Positions 55,071 to 63,157 of a DNA stretch of 64,000 bases are shown one piece after another. Every line of letters starts with the position of its first letter. Position 1 is the stretch's first letter. The translations under genes were made by a program, and so were the position numbers. The stretch is from an uncultured Collinsella sp. (GTDB taxonomy: Bacteria > Actinomycetota > Coriobacteriia > Coriobacteriales > Coriobacteriaceae): positions 1 through 64,000 of the forward strand of contig CATXXC010000005.1 in NCBI GenBank assembly GCA_958403385.1. The letters run 5' to 3'. The notes under the pieces are model-generated. The model ran no database searches, had not been told where the DNA came from, and saw only the letters and a program-made list of their open reading frames with translations.

Positions 55071-55131
55071 GTATACGTGGGCAGTGCGGCTATCATGGTA
55101 CTTTACCGATATCCGCACTGCTCACGTATAC
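55071..55131. promoter_or_regulatory. 19-bp inverted repeat upstream of the kinase gene
   Basis: GTATACGTGGGCAGTGCGG (55071-55089) matches the complement of 55113-55131 with one mismatch, with a 23-base loop. It ends 32 bases before the kinase ATG. It could be a long operator or a leader hairpin. Confidence 0.6.
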
Positions 55132-55163
55132 GTGCGGCAACCCATGCCAGACAAAGGAACGCC

Positions 55164-57248
55164 ATGGATACTACCGATAGCGCCTATGGCGACAAACTCA
55201 TCCGTCTCGATACGTTCGATACCGCCGTGGCGGTCGACCCCAGCGCCGAGGACGACGCCAAGCGTCGGTTTATGACGCTTATTCTCCAGACGGCCCACCG
55301 CAACAACGGCAACATCGGGCACGTGCTGCGCGCGACCAACACGAGCGGCGAGGTCTTTGCCGTCAAGCTACTCAAGGACAACGCCATCCTTTCCGGCCAA
55401 GCCCCCGACCGTTCCGCCGAGCAATCGGCAGCGCACCTGGCCAACACCGCTGCGCTGTTCGAGGAGTACCGCCATCTGTGTACCGTCTCGCACCTGCGCG
55501 GATTTCCGCGCGTCTATGGCTACGGCTCGTGCGAGGATGACCCGCTCATCCTCATGGAGTGGGTCGAGGGCATCTCGCTCAAGCAGGCGCTGCCCTTGCT
55601 TCCGCACGACGCCTCGGGCGGGCTGACCACCCAGATGGTCGCCGCCGTCGGAAACGCCGTGCTTCGCGCACTCTTGATGACCCAAGGCCTCGTGAATCCG
55701 GTCATTCATCGCGACCTGTCGCCTGCCAATATCATGTTCCGCACCACCAGCCGAACGCTCGAGCAGCAGATTGCCGATTGCTCCTTTGACCCCTGCCTCA
55801 TCGACATGGGCTCCGCGACCATGGCCCTCGGCGACGACACGATCACCCGGCGCGCCGACATCTGGCGCTTTGCCACGCCCGCATACGCCGCGCCCGAGAT
55901 GCTCACGCAGGATATCGAAGGCATCGCGGCCCTTCGCCGTTCGCCCGCGGTCGACGTCTATGCGCTTTCGAGCATTCTGTACCAGCTCTACAGCGGTCGC
56001 AAACCGTTTGACTTTGAGTCGACGGACGCCGCTGCAACCGGCTCGTTCTATCTCGTAAAGACCAAGACCAAGCCGGCACCGCTCGAGCCGCGCTGCGAGG
56101 GCGATGAAGCGCTCGTCAAAATCATCATGAAGGGTCTCTCAGTCGAGCAGTGCGATCGTCCCACCGAGCAGCAGATGCTCGAGGTGCTCTCGGCATACCT
56201 CACCGATGCCGAATCCGAGGGCCGCGAAGGCGCGGGCAGTGACACCGCAATTGACATCGACTCCGGTACGCACCTTAAGGTCGACGTCGCCGGCGAGCGC
56301 GCGAGAGAGATCCTGGAGCAGGCCCGGCACGATGCCATGACCCGCCGCCGCTTTATTATCGGTGGCGTTGTCGCAGCCGTTGCGGGGCTAGGCGTTATCG
56401 GGGCGGCAACCCATGGCTTTGGCATCCCCGACTACCTGGACGGCATCCGCAGTTCACTTGACGACTACACTTGGGATCAGCTGCAGGAGATTTCGCTCAA
56501 GATTAAGGCCACCGAGACCCTTAGCGAGGCACGCGAGATTGCCAGGCGCTATCATCTGCTCGATGCCGATGGGCATATCCCCTATCCGTGTACCAAGCGT
56601 GTCACGCTCACCAACGGGCTGCAGGTTGGCGCGCAGCTTGTGGGCATCCGCCACGATGAGCTTCTGGACGGGACGGGCAAGGCCGGACTAACGTTTATGT
56701 TCGACGCGGGTATTGCCGAGCGCAACGCTGCGGCTGAACCGCCGAGCGCCGGCTGGGCAGATTGCGAGCTGCGGGAATGGCTCAACGGCGACGGCCTTAA
56801 GCTGCTGCCCAACGAGTTGCGCGCACTCATTAAAGGGGTCAAGAAGGTCTCGAACAATGTGGGCGCCGCCAACAGCGCATCGTGCCTGAGCGAGTTGCCC
56901 GCAACCCTTTGGCTGCCCGCCATGGTCGAGCTGTGCGGTACGCAACCGCCCGATTCGTTTACCGAGGGCTATCACTACCTGGCAGACATCTACAACGGCG
57001 AGGGCAGGGAGTATCAGCTCTTCCGCGAGCTCAAGGTGAGCCCGTATTCCACGAACGAGACGATGGTCCGCCAGTGGAAGGGCAAGGACACCTGTTGGTG
57101 GGAGCGCACGGTGAGCCCCGACACATCGGAGAGCGAAGGCACGCTCTATATGAACCGCGTGGGGCACGACGGCGACGTCTTTACGTACGCAACGCCTGCG
57201 GAAAAGCCAAGCAAGCTAACCTGTGTGATCCCCGGGTTCTGTATCTAG
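55164..57248 (+). CDS. membrane Ser/Thr protein kinase with DUF6273-like ectodomain
   Basis: Protein of 694 residues. Kinase domain ~45-380: strand-3 Lys68 (FAVKLL), catalytic HRDLSPANIMF (His182, Asp184), DMG in place of DFG (Asp214), APEM loop. A single helix at ~393-418 (RRRFIIGGVVAAVAGLGVIGAATHGF) anchors it; the outer part ends in a domain like DUF6273 (WADCELREWLNGDGLKLLPNEL, then SFTEGYHYL). The glycine-rich loop is not clear. The ATG at 55164 follows AAAGGAAC. It probably senses something outside and phosphorylates Ser/Thr inside, read by the upstream FHA protein. Confidence 0.87.
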   Translation: MDTTDSAYGDKLIRLDTFDTAVAVDPSAEDDAKRRFMTLILQTAHRNNGNIGHVLRATNTSGEVFAVKLLKDNAILSGQAPDRSAEQSAAHLANTAALFEEYRHLCTVSHLRGFPRVYGYGSCEDDPLILMEWVEGISLKQALPLLPHDASGGLTTQMVAAVGNAVLRALLMTQGLVNPVIHRDLSPANIMFRTTSRTLEQQIADCSFDPCLIDMGSATMALGDDTITRRADIWRFATPAYAAPEMLTQDIEGIAALRRSPAVDVYALSSILYQLYSGRKPFDFESTDAAATGSFYLVKTKTKPAPLEPRCEGDEALVKIIMKGLSVEQCDRPTEQQMLEVLSAYLTDAESEGREGAGSDTAIDIDSGTHLKVDVAGERAREILEQARHDAMTRRRFIIGGVVAAVAGLGVIGAATHGFGIPDYLDGIRSSLDDYTWDQLQEISLKIKATETLSEAREIARRYHLLDADGHIPYPCTKRVTLTNGLQVGAQLVGIRHDELLDGTGKAGLTFMFDAGIAERNAAAEPPSAGWADCELREWLNGDGLKLLPNELRALIKGVKKVSNNVGAANSASCLSELPATLWLPAMVELCGTQPPDSFTEGYHYLADIYNGEGREYQLFRELKVSPYSTNETMVRQWKGKDTCWWERTVSPDTSESEGTLYMNRVGHDGDVFTYATPAEKPSKLTCVIPGFCI

Positions 57249-57289
57249 GCGGCGGGCGTCTTGCCGTGACGGGACCCCTCCCCGGCAAT

Positions 57290-57509
57290 TGTCTCGATCT
57301 GTAACAGTAAGGGGTCAAAAACCTCTCTAGATGTTACAAATCAAGACATTTGAGTTGACCGCGGACGGTTTGTCTCGATCTGTAACATCTAGCAGGAAAA
57401 ACGGTCCTTAGGCGTTACAGGTTGAGACGTTAAGTTGTGGCTCGATGTAATGTCTCGATCTGTAACAGTTACTCGACAAAAACGGGTCTAGTTGTTACAG
57501 ATTGAGACA
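57290..57509. repeat. palindromic repeat family B, copies 2-4 in tandem
   Basis: Units at 57290-57348, 57371-57429 and 57451-57509, each exactly 59 bp (17+25+17), separated by 22 and 21 bp. The arms are conserved (TGTCTCGATCTGTAACA); the 25-bp middles differ but often keep short complementarity around an A-rich centre. Confidence 0.85.
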
Positions 57510-57586
57510 TTAGACCGGCTACGGTCCGCCGACCTGGCTATCACCTCGACCAATACCAGAATGTCATACATTTCAATCTCCACTGG

Positions 57587-57616
57587 ACACCACCAGGGGG
57601 TATGGGTGTATAGTAT
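57587..57616. promoter_or_regulatory. possible CsoR operator and promoter of copA
   Basis: ACCAGGGGGTATGGGTGT resembles known CsoR boxes (GGGGGTATGG) and overlaps a TATAGT -10-like hexamer at 57609-57614, 48 bp before the copA ATG. A csoR gene is in the same unit. Inference only. Confidence 0.45.
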
Positions 57617-57661
57617 CGGATGGTTAACATTTCCGACACTACGCCACAGAAAGGAGAAGCC

Positions 57662-60004
57662 ATGGCTCAAGATAAGTTCGATGTGGGCGGCATGACGTGC
57701 GCCGCCTGCCAGGCGCACGTGGACCGTGCCGTGAGCAAGCTCGACGGCGTCCAAAGCGTCGCGGTCAACCTGCTCGCCGGCTCCATGCTGGTCGACTACG
57801 ACCCCGCGCAGGTCTCCCCCGACGACATCTGTACCGCCGTCGATCGCGCGGGTTATTCGGCCTCGCCCGTTAGCACGGGCACCGATGCCGCCAACTCAAA
57901 CGGCAACGCGCAAGCCAGGTCCGGCGCCGCCCATATGGAGTCGCCGACCAAAAAGTTGGAGGCCGCCGCCTCTGCCATGCGCACCCGCCTCATCATCTCG
58001 ATCATCTTCCTCATCCCACTGTTCTACATAGGCATGGGGCACATGCTCGGTTGGCCACTGCCCGGCGTCTTCACCGACCACACCCACAGCATGACGCTCG
58101 CGCTCACCGAGCTCGTCCTGCTCATTCCCATCGTCTACGTCAACGACGCATACTTTATCAACGGGTTTAAATCGCTTACGCACGGCGCGCCTACCATGGA
58201 CGCCCTTATTGCCGTGGGCGCCACCGCGTCCATCGCCTGGTCGCTCTACGCCATGTTCATCATGGCCGACCAGCTAGCCGCGGGTCAGGTCCACGAGGCC
58301 ATGATGACGAGCATGGACAACCTGTATTTTGAGAGCGCCGGCACGATCTTGTCGCTCGTCACCGTAGGCAAATATCTCGAGACACGCAGCAAATCCAAGA
58401 CTGGCGGCGCCATCGAGGCGCTCATTGACCTGGCGCCCAAGACCGCGACCGTCGTGGCCGTCGACGGTACCGAGACCACCGTCGATGTCGATGCCATTCT
58501 GCCCGGCCAGGTGCTGCGTGTGCGCCCCGGCGAGTCCATCCCTGTCGACGGCGTGGTACTCGAGGGCGCTTCGGCCGTGGACGAAAGCGCACTGACCGGC
58601 GAGTCCATCCCCGTGGAGAAGACCGCCGGCGCCACCGTCAACGCCGCCACCGTCAACCGCACCGGATCGTTTACCTTCCGCGCTACGCGTGTGGGCGCTG
58701 ACACGTCGCTCGCCAAGATTATCCAGCTCGTCGAGGACGCCAACGCCACCAAGGCACCCATTGCTCGACTGGCCGACAAGGTCGCCGGCGTGTTCGTGCC
58801 TGTGGTATTCGTGATCTCGGCCGTGACCTTTGTGGTGTGGATGGCACTGACCAGCGACGTGAATGAGGCGCTCACCTCCGCCGTCGCTGTGCTGGCGATC
58901 AGCTGCCCGTGCGCGCTGGGCCTGGCCACGCCCGTCGCCATTATGGTCGGCACCGGCAAGGGCGCCGAGATGGGCATTCTGTTTAAGAGCGCCGAGGCGC
59001 TGGAGAACCTGCGCAGCGTGGGCACCGTGGTGCTCGATAAGACGGGCACGGTCACCCGCGGCAAGCCTGCCGTGACCGATATCGTGGTAGCCACGCGCGC
59101 TGACGGCTCGCCCGCCATGAGCGAAAAGGCGCTGCTCAAGTTGGCCGCCGCGTTGGAGCGCTCGAGCGAGCACCCGCTGGCCGAGGCGATTATGGCCGAG
59201 TGTGAGACACGCGGGATCGTCGCGCGCATGGTCGAGGACTTTACTGCCGTGCCCGGGCGAGGCGTTACGGCACGCGAGGGGCAGAATGTCATTGCCGCCG
59301 GCAATATGCGCCTGATGAACGAGCTGGGCGTTACCGTGCCCGAGGGGCTCGCCGAGCAATTTGCCGCCGAAGGCAAGACGCCGTTGTTCTTTGCCAAGAA
59401 CGGCGAGCTTGCCGGCACCATTGCCGTGGCTGACGAGGTCAAGGAGACGAGCGCCGGGGCCATCGCCGCATTGCGCTCGCTTGGCGTCGACGTGCGCATG
59501 CTCACCGGCGACAACCGCGTCACTGCCGAAGCAATCGCCCGCCGCGTGGGACTGAGCAGCGAGCAAGTCATCGCCGACGTCCTCCCCGCCGACAAGGAAC
59601 GCCATGTGCGCGAGCTGCAGGACGCGGGCGGCAAGGTCGCCATGGTGGGCGACGGCATCAACGACTCCCCCGCCCTGGCGCGCGCCGACGTGGGCCTTGC
59701 CATCGGTACCGGCGCCGACATCGCCAAGGAGGGCGCCGACGTGGTACTCATGCGCAGCGACCTCATGGATGTCGCCCGCGCCATCGAGCTTTCGCGCGCC
59801 ACGATCCGCAACATCAAGCAGGACCTGTTCTGGGCACTGTTCTACAACGGCATCGGCATTCCGCTGGCGGCGGGCGTGTTCTTCCCGCTCACCGGATGGC
59901 AACTCTCGCCGATGTTTGGCGCCGCGGCCATGAGCCTGTCGAGCGTGTGCGTCGTGTCCAATGCCCTGCGTTTGAAATCCTTTAAGCCTAAAGTGGCAAA
60001 ATAG
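57662..60004 (+). CDS. copA: copper-exporting P1B-type ATPase
   Basis: Inner-membrane pump of 780 residues, exporting Cu(I). One N-terminal metal-binding domain (GMTCAAC, Cys13 and Cys16); eight helices; transmembrane SCPCALGLATP (Cys415, Cys417); actuator TGES; phosphorylated Asp459 in DKTGTVTRGKP; SEHPLAEAI; GDGINDSPALARADVG. The ATG at 57662 follows AAAGGAGAAG. Start of the copA-copZ-csoR unit. Only one metal-binding domain, as in many Gram-positives. Confidence 0.95.
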   Translation: MAQDKFDVGGMTCAACQAHVDRAVSKLDGVQSVAVNLLAGSMLVDYDPAQVSPDDICTAVDRAGYSASPVSTGTDAANSNGNAQARSGAAHMESPTKKLEAAASAMRTRLIISIIFLIPLFYIGMGHMLGWPLPGVFTDHTHSMTLALTELVLLIPIVYVNDAYFINGFKSLTHGAPTMDALIAVGATASIAWSLYAMFIMADQLAAGQVHEAMMTSMDNLYFESAGTILSLVTVGKYLETRSKSKTGGAIEALIDLAPKTATVVAVDGTETTVDVDAILPGQVLRVRPGESIPVDGVVLEGASAVDESALTGESIPVEKTAGATVNAATVNRTGSFTFRATRVGADTSLAKIIQLVEDANATKAPIARLADKVAGVFVPVVFVISAVTFVVWMALTSDVNEALTSAVAVLAISCPCALGLATPVAIMVGTGKGAEMGILFKSAEALENLRSVGTVVLDKTGTVTRGKPAVTDIVVATRADGSPAMSEKALLKLAAALERSSEHPLAEAIMAECETRGIVARMVEDFTAVPGRGVTAREGQNVIAAGNMRLMNELGVTVPEGLAEQFAAEGKTPLFFAKNGELAGTIAVADEVKETSAGAIAALRSLGVDVRMLTGDNRVTAEAIARRVGLSSEQVIADVLPADKERHVRELQDAGGKVAMVGDGINDSPALARADVGLAIGTGADIAKEGADVVLMRSDLMDVARAIELSRATIRNIKQDLFWALFYNGIGIPLAAGVFFPLTGWQLSPMFGAAAMSLSSVCVVSNALRLKSFKPKVAK

Positions 60005-60036
60005 GCTCACCATTAAGTCCATTTAGAACGGGTTTT

Positions 60037-60123
60037 CCAAGTGCCCGAGATTGACCTGAAAGAGGAGCGACGCGTACTTTGGTACGCGAGCGACGGTTTG
60101 AAGGTCAAGGTCGGGTGCCTGGG
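60037..60123. repeat. long imperfect palindrome between copA and copZ-like
   Basis: Two ~40-bp arms (CCAAGTGCCCGAG...GCGTAC and complement GTACGC...CGGGTGCCTGG) around a TTTG loop at about 60078-60081. It has the form of a repeat unit, but no second copy was seen here. Confidence 0.65.
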
Positions 60124-60151
60124 AAAGCCGACACAACAGAGAGGAATACCC

Positions 60152-60373
60152 ATGCGTTTCACAATTAAGACTTCCGGCCTTATGTGCGGCCACTGCGACG
60201 CCACCGTCGAGACCGCGCTGCTCAACGTTGCGGGCGTAACCGACGCCGACGCCGACCACGAGACTCAGACCGTCCAGGTGGAGTGCGCCGACACCGTAAC
60301 CGCCGAGCAACTCGCCGCCGCTGTCGAGGCCGCGGGCGAGAAATTCCACGCCCTGTCTGTGACCGCCGCATAG
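60152..60373 (+). CDS. copZ: copper chaperone CopZ-like heavy-metal-associated protein
   Basis: Cytoplasmic protein of 73 residues with a ferredoxin-like HMA fold. The metal loop is GLMCGHC (Cys12, Cys15) instead of the usual MTCxxC; the rest (VETALLNVAGVTDADADHETQTVQVE, AAVEAAGEKF) is standard. It should hand Cu(I) to CopA or CsoR. The ATG at 60152 follows GAGAGGAA; the frame open further upstream lies in a palindrome and is not used. Confidence 0.85.
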   Translation: MRFTIKTSGLMCGHCDATVETALLNVAGVTDADADHETQTVQVECADTVTAEQLAAAVEAAGEKFHALSVTAA

Positions 60374-60401
60374 CAGTCGCTGCCTACTGAATCCTCAGAA
60401 G

Positions 60402-60464
60402 TTGCGGTGAAATACGGACTGTTGTGCCGCCCTAGGCCTTTAAACGGTCCGTATTTCACCGCAA
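60402..60464. repeat. palindromic repeat family A, copy 3
   Basis: A 63-bp inverted repeat, arms TTGCGGTGAAATACGGACTG and complement, between copZ-like and csoR. Confidence 0.85.
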
Positions 60465-60508
60465 CTGACGGGGACATCCGGAAGATCGACCAGAAACGAG
60501 GACCCGCC

Positions 60509-60781
60509 ATGATGGCAGACCATAAATCGGTGACCCGCATGCTCAAGACGGCACGCGGTCAGATCGACGGCATCCTGCGGATGGTCGAGGAGGACCGCTA
60601 CTGCGTCGATATCTCCACGCAGCTCATGGCCACACAGGCGCTCCTCGCGCGCATTAACGCCGACGTGCTCAAGGCGCATATCGAGGGCTGCGTGACTTCG
60701 GCAATCGAATCGGGCGACGAAGACCTCAAAGCCGCCAAACTCGCCGAAATCGAACGCGTCGTCGACAAACTCTCCAAGTAA
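60509..60781 (+). CDS. csoR: CsoR-type copper-sensing repressor (DUF156)
   Basis: Cytoplasmic repressor of 90 residues, all-helical. Copper ligands Cys32, His57 and Cys61 (YCVDI, HIEGC) match the CsoR triad. N-terminus RMLKTARGQIDGILRMVEED is the DUF156 signature. Two ATGs (60509, 60512) follow CGAGGA. It should bind the operator before copA and release with Cu(I). Position after copA and copZ suggests autoregulation. Confidence 0.92.
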   Translation: MMADHKSVTRMLKTARGQIDGILRMVEEDRYCVDISTQLMATQALLARINADVLKAHIEGCVTSAIESGDEDLKAAKLAEIERVVDKLSK

Positions 60782-60785
60782 TTGG

Positions 60786-60874
60786 GGCATTGGGGACAGG
60801 TACGTTTGCACCGTCTTGGTATTCCGGGGACAGGTATGTTTGCACCACATTGGTGCAGATTAACCTGTCCCCCT
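60786..60874. repeat. repeat family D
   Basis: GGGGACAGGTACGTTTGCACC near 60791 is repeated with one change at about 60826, and the second copy forms a palindrome with AACCTGTCCCC at 60861-60872 and an inner GCACC/GGTGC stem. It follows csoR and could terminate it. Confidence 0.7.
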
Positions 60875-60927
60875 TGCTCTAAATCGGGTATAAAGGCGTG
60901 CAGCATATCGAACGAAAGGCAATTTGC

Positions 60928-61401
60928 ATGAATGACTTTATGAAGGGTCGCAATGGTGCCGATGAACTCACCATCGTGATGGGTTTTGCCGGCATCGTCA
61001 TCGCGATGATCGGATCGATAGCCCGCATCCAGTGGCTCAGCTGGATTGCCATCGCCGTAATCGTGATTGGCGTGCTGCGCGGCCTGTCCAAAAATATCGA
61101 CGCACGTCACAAGGAGAACGAGGCCTTTGTCGCCGCGACTGCAAACGTCCCCTGCCTGGGCAAATTCGTCGCCAGCTTGGGCGGCGGAACCGCAGCGGCC
61201 AGCACCTCACGCGCGGCCGGCACCAGTAAGGAAGACTTTGAGCGTGCCAAGCGCACGGCCAAGAAGATGTGGAAGGGCCGCAAGACCACGGCCTATCTCA
61301 AGTGCCCCAACTGCGGCCAGATGCTCTCCGTCCCCAAGGGCAAGGGCAAGATCCGCGTCACCTGCCCCAAGTGCCACGCCAAGATGGAGACGCGCTCCTA
61401 G
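60928..61401 (+). CDS. membrane protein with C-terminal zinc ribbon
   Basis: Protein of 157 residues. Two N-terminal helices (LTIVMGFAGIVIAMIGSIAR and LSWIAIAVIVIGVLRGL), a cytoplasmic linker with basic residues and a C-terminal zinc ribbon (CPNCGQ, CPKCHAKM). The ATG at 60928 follows AAAGG. Function unknown. A bidirectional terminator follows. Confidence 0.8.
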   Translation: MNDFMKGRNGADELTIVMGFAGIVIAMIGSIARIQWLSWIAIAVIVIGVLRGLSKNIDARHKENEAFVAATANVPCLGKFVASLGGGTAAASTSRAAGTSKEDFERAKRTAKKMWKGRKTTAYLKCPNCGQMLSVPKGKGKIRVTCPKCHAKMETRS

Positions 61402-61422
61402 CCGCCATACCATAGGACAAAT

Positions 61423-61458
61423 AAAAGCCGAGGCCTCGCGCTGAGACCTCGGCTTTTT
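61423..61458. terminator. bidirectional terminator
   Basis: Stem 61423-61437 with 61443-61457 (one mismatch or G-U), AAAA before and TTTTT after, between convergent genes. Confidence 0.85.
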
Positions 61459-61491
61459 GTATGCGACAACGGAGCTGTCCCTTTGTCACAC

Positions 61492-62862
61492 CTATGCTAC
61501 GCCGTCGCGGGCCAGCTCCTCAGCCAGCGCTTCGGCTGGCATGGCCATAATCGCGTCGAGCTCGGCATCCACCTCGGGGATGCGCTTCACCTTGAGTTTG
61601 CACACCAGATCGCCGCGACACATCACGTGCATCGGCTCACGCAGAGCGCACAGGTCATCGAGCGGGTTCTCGCGCGTCACCAAGATATCGGCGGCCTTGC
61701 CGCACTCGATCGTGCCAGTCTCGCCGTCCAGCCCCAGCAGCTCGGCGTTGACTTGCGTAGCCGTATGCAGTGCGAAGGCGTTGCTCACGCCGACATACTT
61801 GGCAAAATAGGCCACCTCACGCCACATGTCGTACTGCGTCACGAACGGGCAGCTCGAGTCCGTACCCAGGCCCACCTTAACGCCAGCTTCCAGTGCGGCA
61901 CGGGCGCTCTCGATAATGCCCGAGCACACGATATCGCCGTTCTTCTTTTGCGTATCGGTCGAATGGGTCTTTTTCGGGTCGAGCAATACAAACGGCAGCG
62001 CCGGGCTGATAGTGCAGGTAACACTGGGCGCACGCCCCTCGAGTTGCGTGCCCGCGGCGCCACGGTACAGCTCCAGAATCTCGGGCGTCAACGGAGCGCC
62101 GTGCTCAATCGTGTCAACGCCGGCCTCAAGCGCGGCCTTCACGCCCTCGGTACTCTCGACATGGGCCATAACCGGCAGACTCACCTCGTGCGCAGCCTTG
62201 CACGCCGCCGCGGCAACCTCGACCGGCATGCGCAGCACGCCCGGCTCGCCCACCTCGGTAGCGTCGAACACGCCGCCCGTCACGAACAGCTTAATGACGT
62301 CGGCACCACGCGCATACAGGTCGCGCACCTGTTCGGCTGCCTCGGCGGGACTGTTGGCCACCTGGGCGAACAAGCCCGCACCATGGCCGCCCGGCACCGT
62401 GACGCCCGTTCCCGGCGCCACCAGGCGAGGACCTTGATACTTGCCGGCATCGATAGCATCGCGCACGGCCAGATCGGCAAGCAGCGGGTCGCCCGCACCG
62501 CGCACCGTGGTCACGCCGCTTGCCAGCTGCTGCTGGGCGCTGCCCTTGAGGATATGGCGCACGATGGCGCGCCCCACTGGATTATCGAGCTTTTTCATCA
62601 GCGCGCCCGCATCGCCCGCCGAAACCGGCTTACCCGAACCGCACAGATGCACATGCATATTGATGAGACCCGGCATGAGATACGCCCCTGCCAGGTCGAT
62701 GACCTCGGCACCTGCAGGCGCCTGCGCCACAGCACTCGGCCCCATCCACGTGATGAGACCGCGCTCAACGGCCACGGCCATGTCGGGCTGCGGCTCCATA
62801 TGTTCCGAACCATCCAGGACGGTCGCATTGATGAACAACGTGGAACGATCGGCAGACGCCAT
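61492..62862 (-). CDS. amidohydrolase family protein
   Basis: Cytoplasmic metal hydrolase of 456 residues, imidazolonepropionase/prolidase-like. Metal motifs: GLINMHVHLCGSG (HxH, ~67), HVEST (His), EHGAPL (His) and GLGTDSS (Asp). Strand VIKLFVTGG may bring the carbamylated Lys. The start at 62862 (MASADRSTLF) follows GGGAGGAGCTC; the longer frame is not used. Substrate unknown. No neighbour gives a pathway. Confidence 0.85.
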   Translation of the reverse strand: MASADRSTLFINATVLDGSEHMEPQPDMAVAVERGLITWMGPSAVAQAPAGAEVIDLAGAYLMPGLINMHVHLCGSGKPVSAGDAGALMKKLDNPVGRAIVRHILKGSAQQQLASGVTTVRGAGDPLLADLAVRDAIDAGKYQGPRLVAPGTGVTVPGGHGAGLFAQVANSPAEAAEQVRDLYARGADVIKLFVTGGVFDATEVGEPGVLRMPVEVAAAACKAAHEVSLPVMAHVESTEGVKAALEAGVDTIEHGAPLTPEILELYRGAAGTQLEGRAPSVTCTISPALPFVLLDPKKTHSTDTQKKNGDIVCSGIIESARAALEAGVKVGLGTDSSCPFVTQYDMWREVAYFAKYVGVSNAFALHTATQVNAELLGLDGETGTIECGKAADILVTRENPLDDLCALREPMHVMCRGDLVCKLKVKRIPEVDAELDAIMAMPAEALAEELARDGVA

Positions 62863-63157
62863 ATCGAGCTCCTCCCTCACAATTAACTTGAACATTTGTC
62901 CATTATCACCTAGTCCCGCTGGATTGCTGCAGACGCATCGGTTAACGGAGGGAAGAGGGGATGTGGGAGACGGAATATGCTGCAGTCCCACCCCAGCGAC
63001 ACCAGGGAAATATCTCGATCTGTAACAGATACAGGGTTGTTGGGCCCCTTGATGTTACAGATCGAGACATTCGGTCGACGTTTCACCGGTTTGTCTCGAT
63101 CTGTAACAATTACGAACTCAAACAACTTCTAAACGTTACAGATCAAGACAAAACCTC
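62863..63157. other. intergenic region with two family B repeats
   Basis: 295 bases. It holds family B copies 5 and 6. No gene; promoter elements of the amidohydrolase gene are expected near 62880-62930. Confidence 0.6.
63011..63150. repeat. palindromic repeat family B, copies 5-6 in tandem
   Basis: Units at 63011-63069 and 63092-63150, each 59 bp (17+25+17), 22 bp apart. They end 8 bases from the stop of the next gene (minus strand). Confidence 0.85.

Larger units (their letters stand above)
57249..57661. other. copA leader region with three family B repeats
   Basis: 413 bases. Three family B units in tandem fill 57290-57509; the copA promoter and a possible CsoR site follow. No gene. Confidence 0.7.

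Noticed and set aside
57290..57509. CRISPR array
   Set aside because: Repeats are palindromic with variable cores, only three units, spacers of 21-22 bp, and no cas genes are in the window.
58274..60022. 582-codon minus-strand open frame
   Set aside because: It is antisense to copA; no motifs and no ribosome site.
60041..60151. N-terminal extension of the copper chaperone
   Set aside because: The upstream part of the frame runs through a palindromic repeat, and a ribosome site directly precedes the ATG at 60152.
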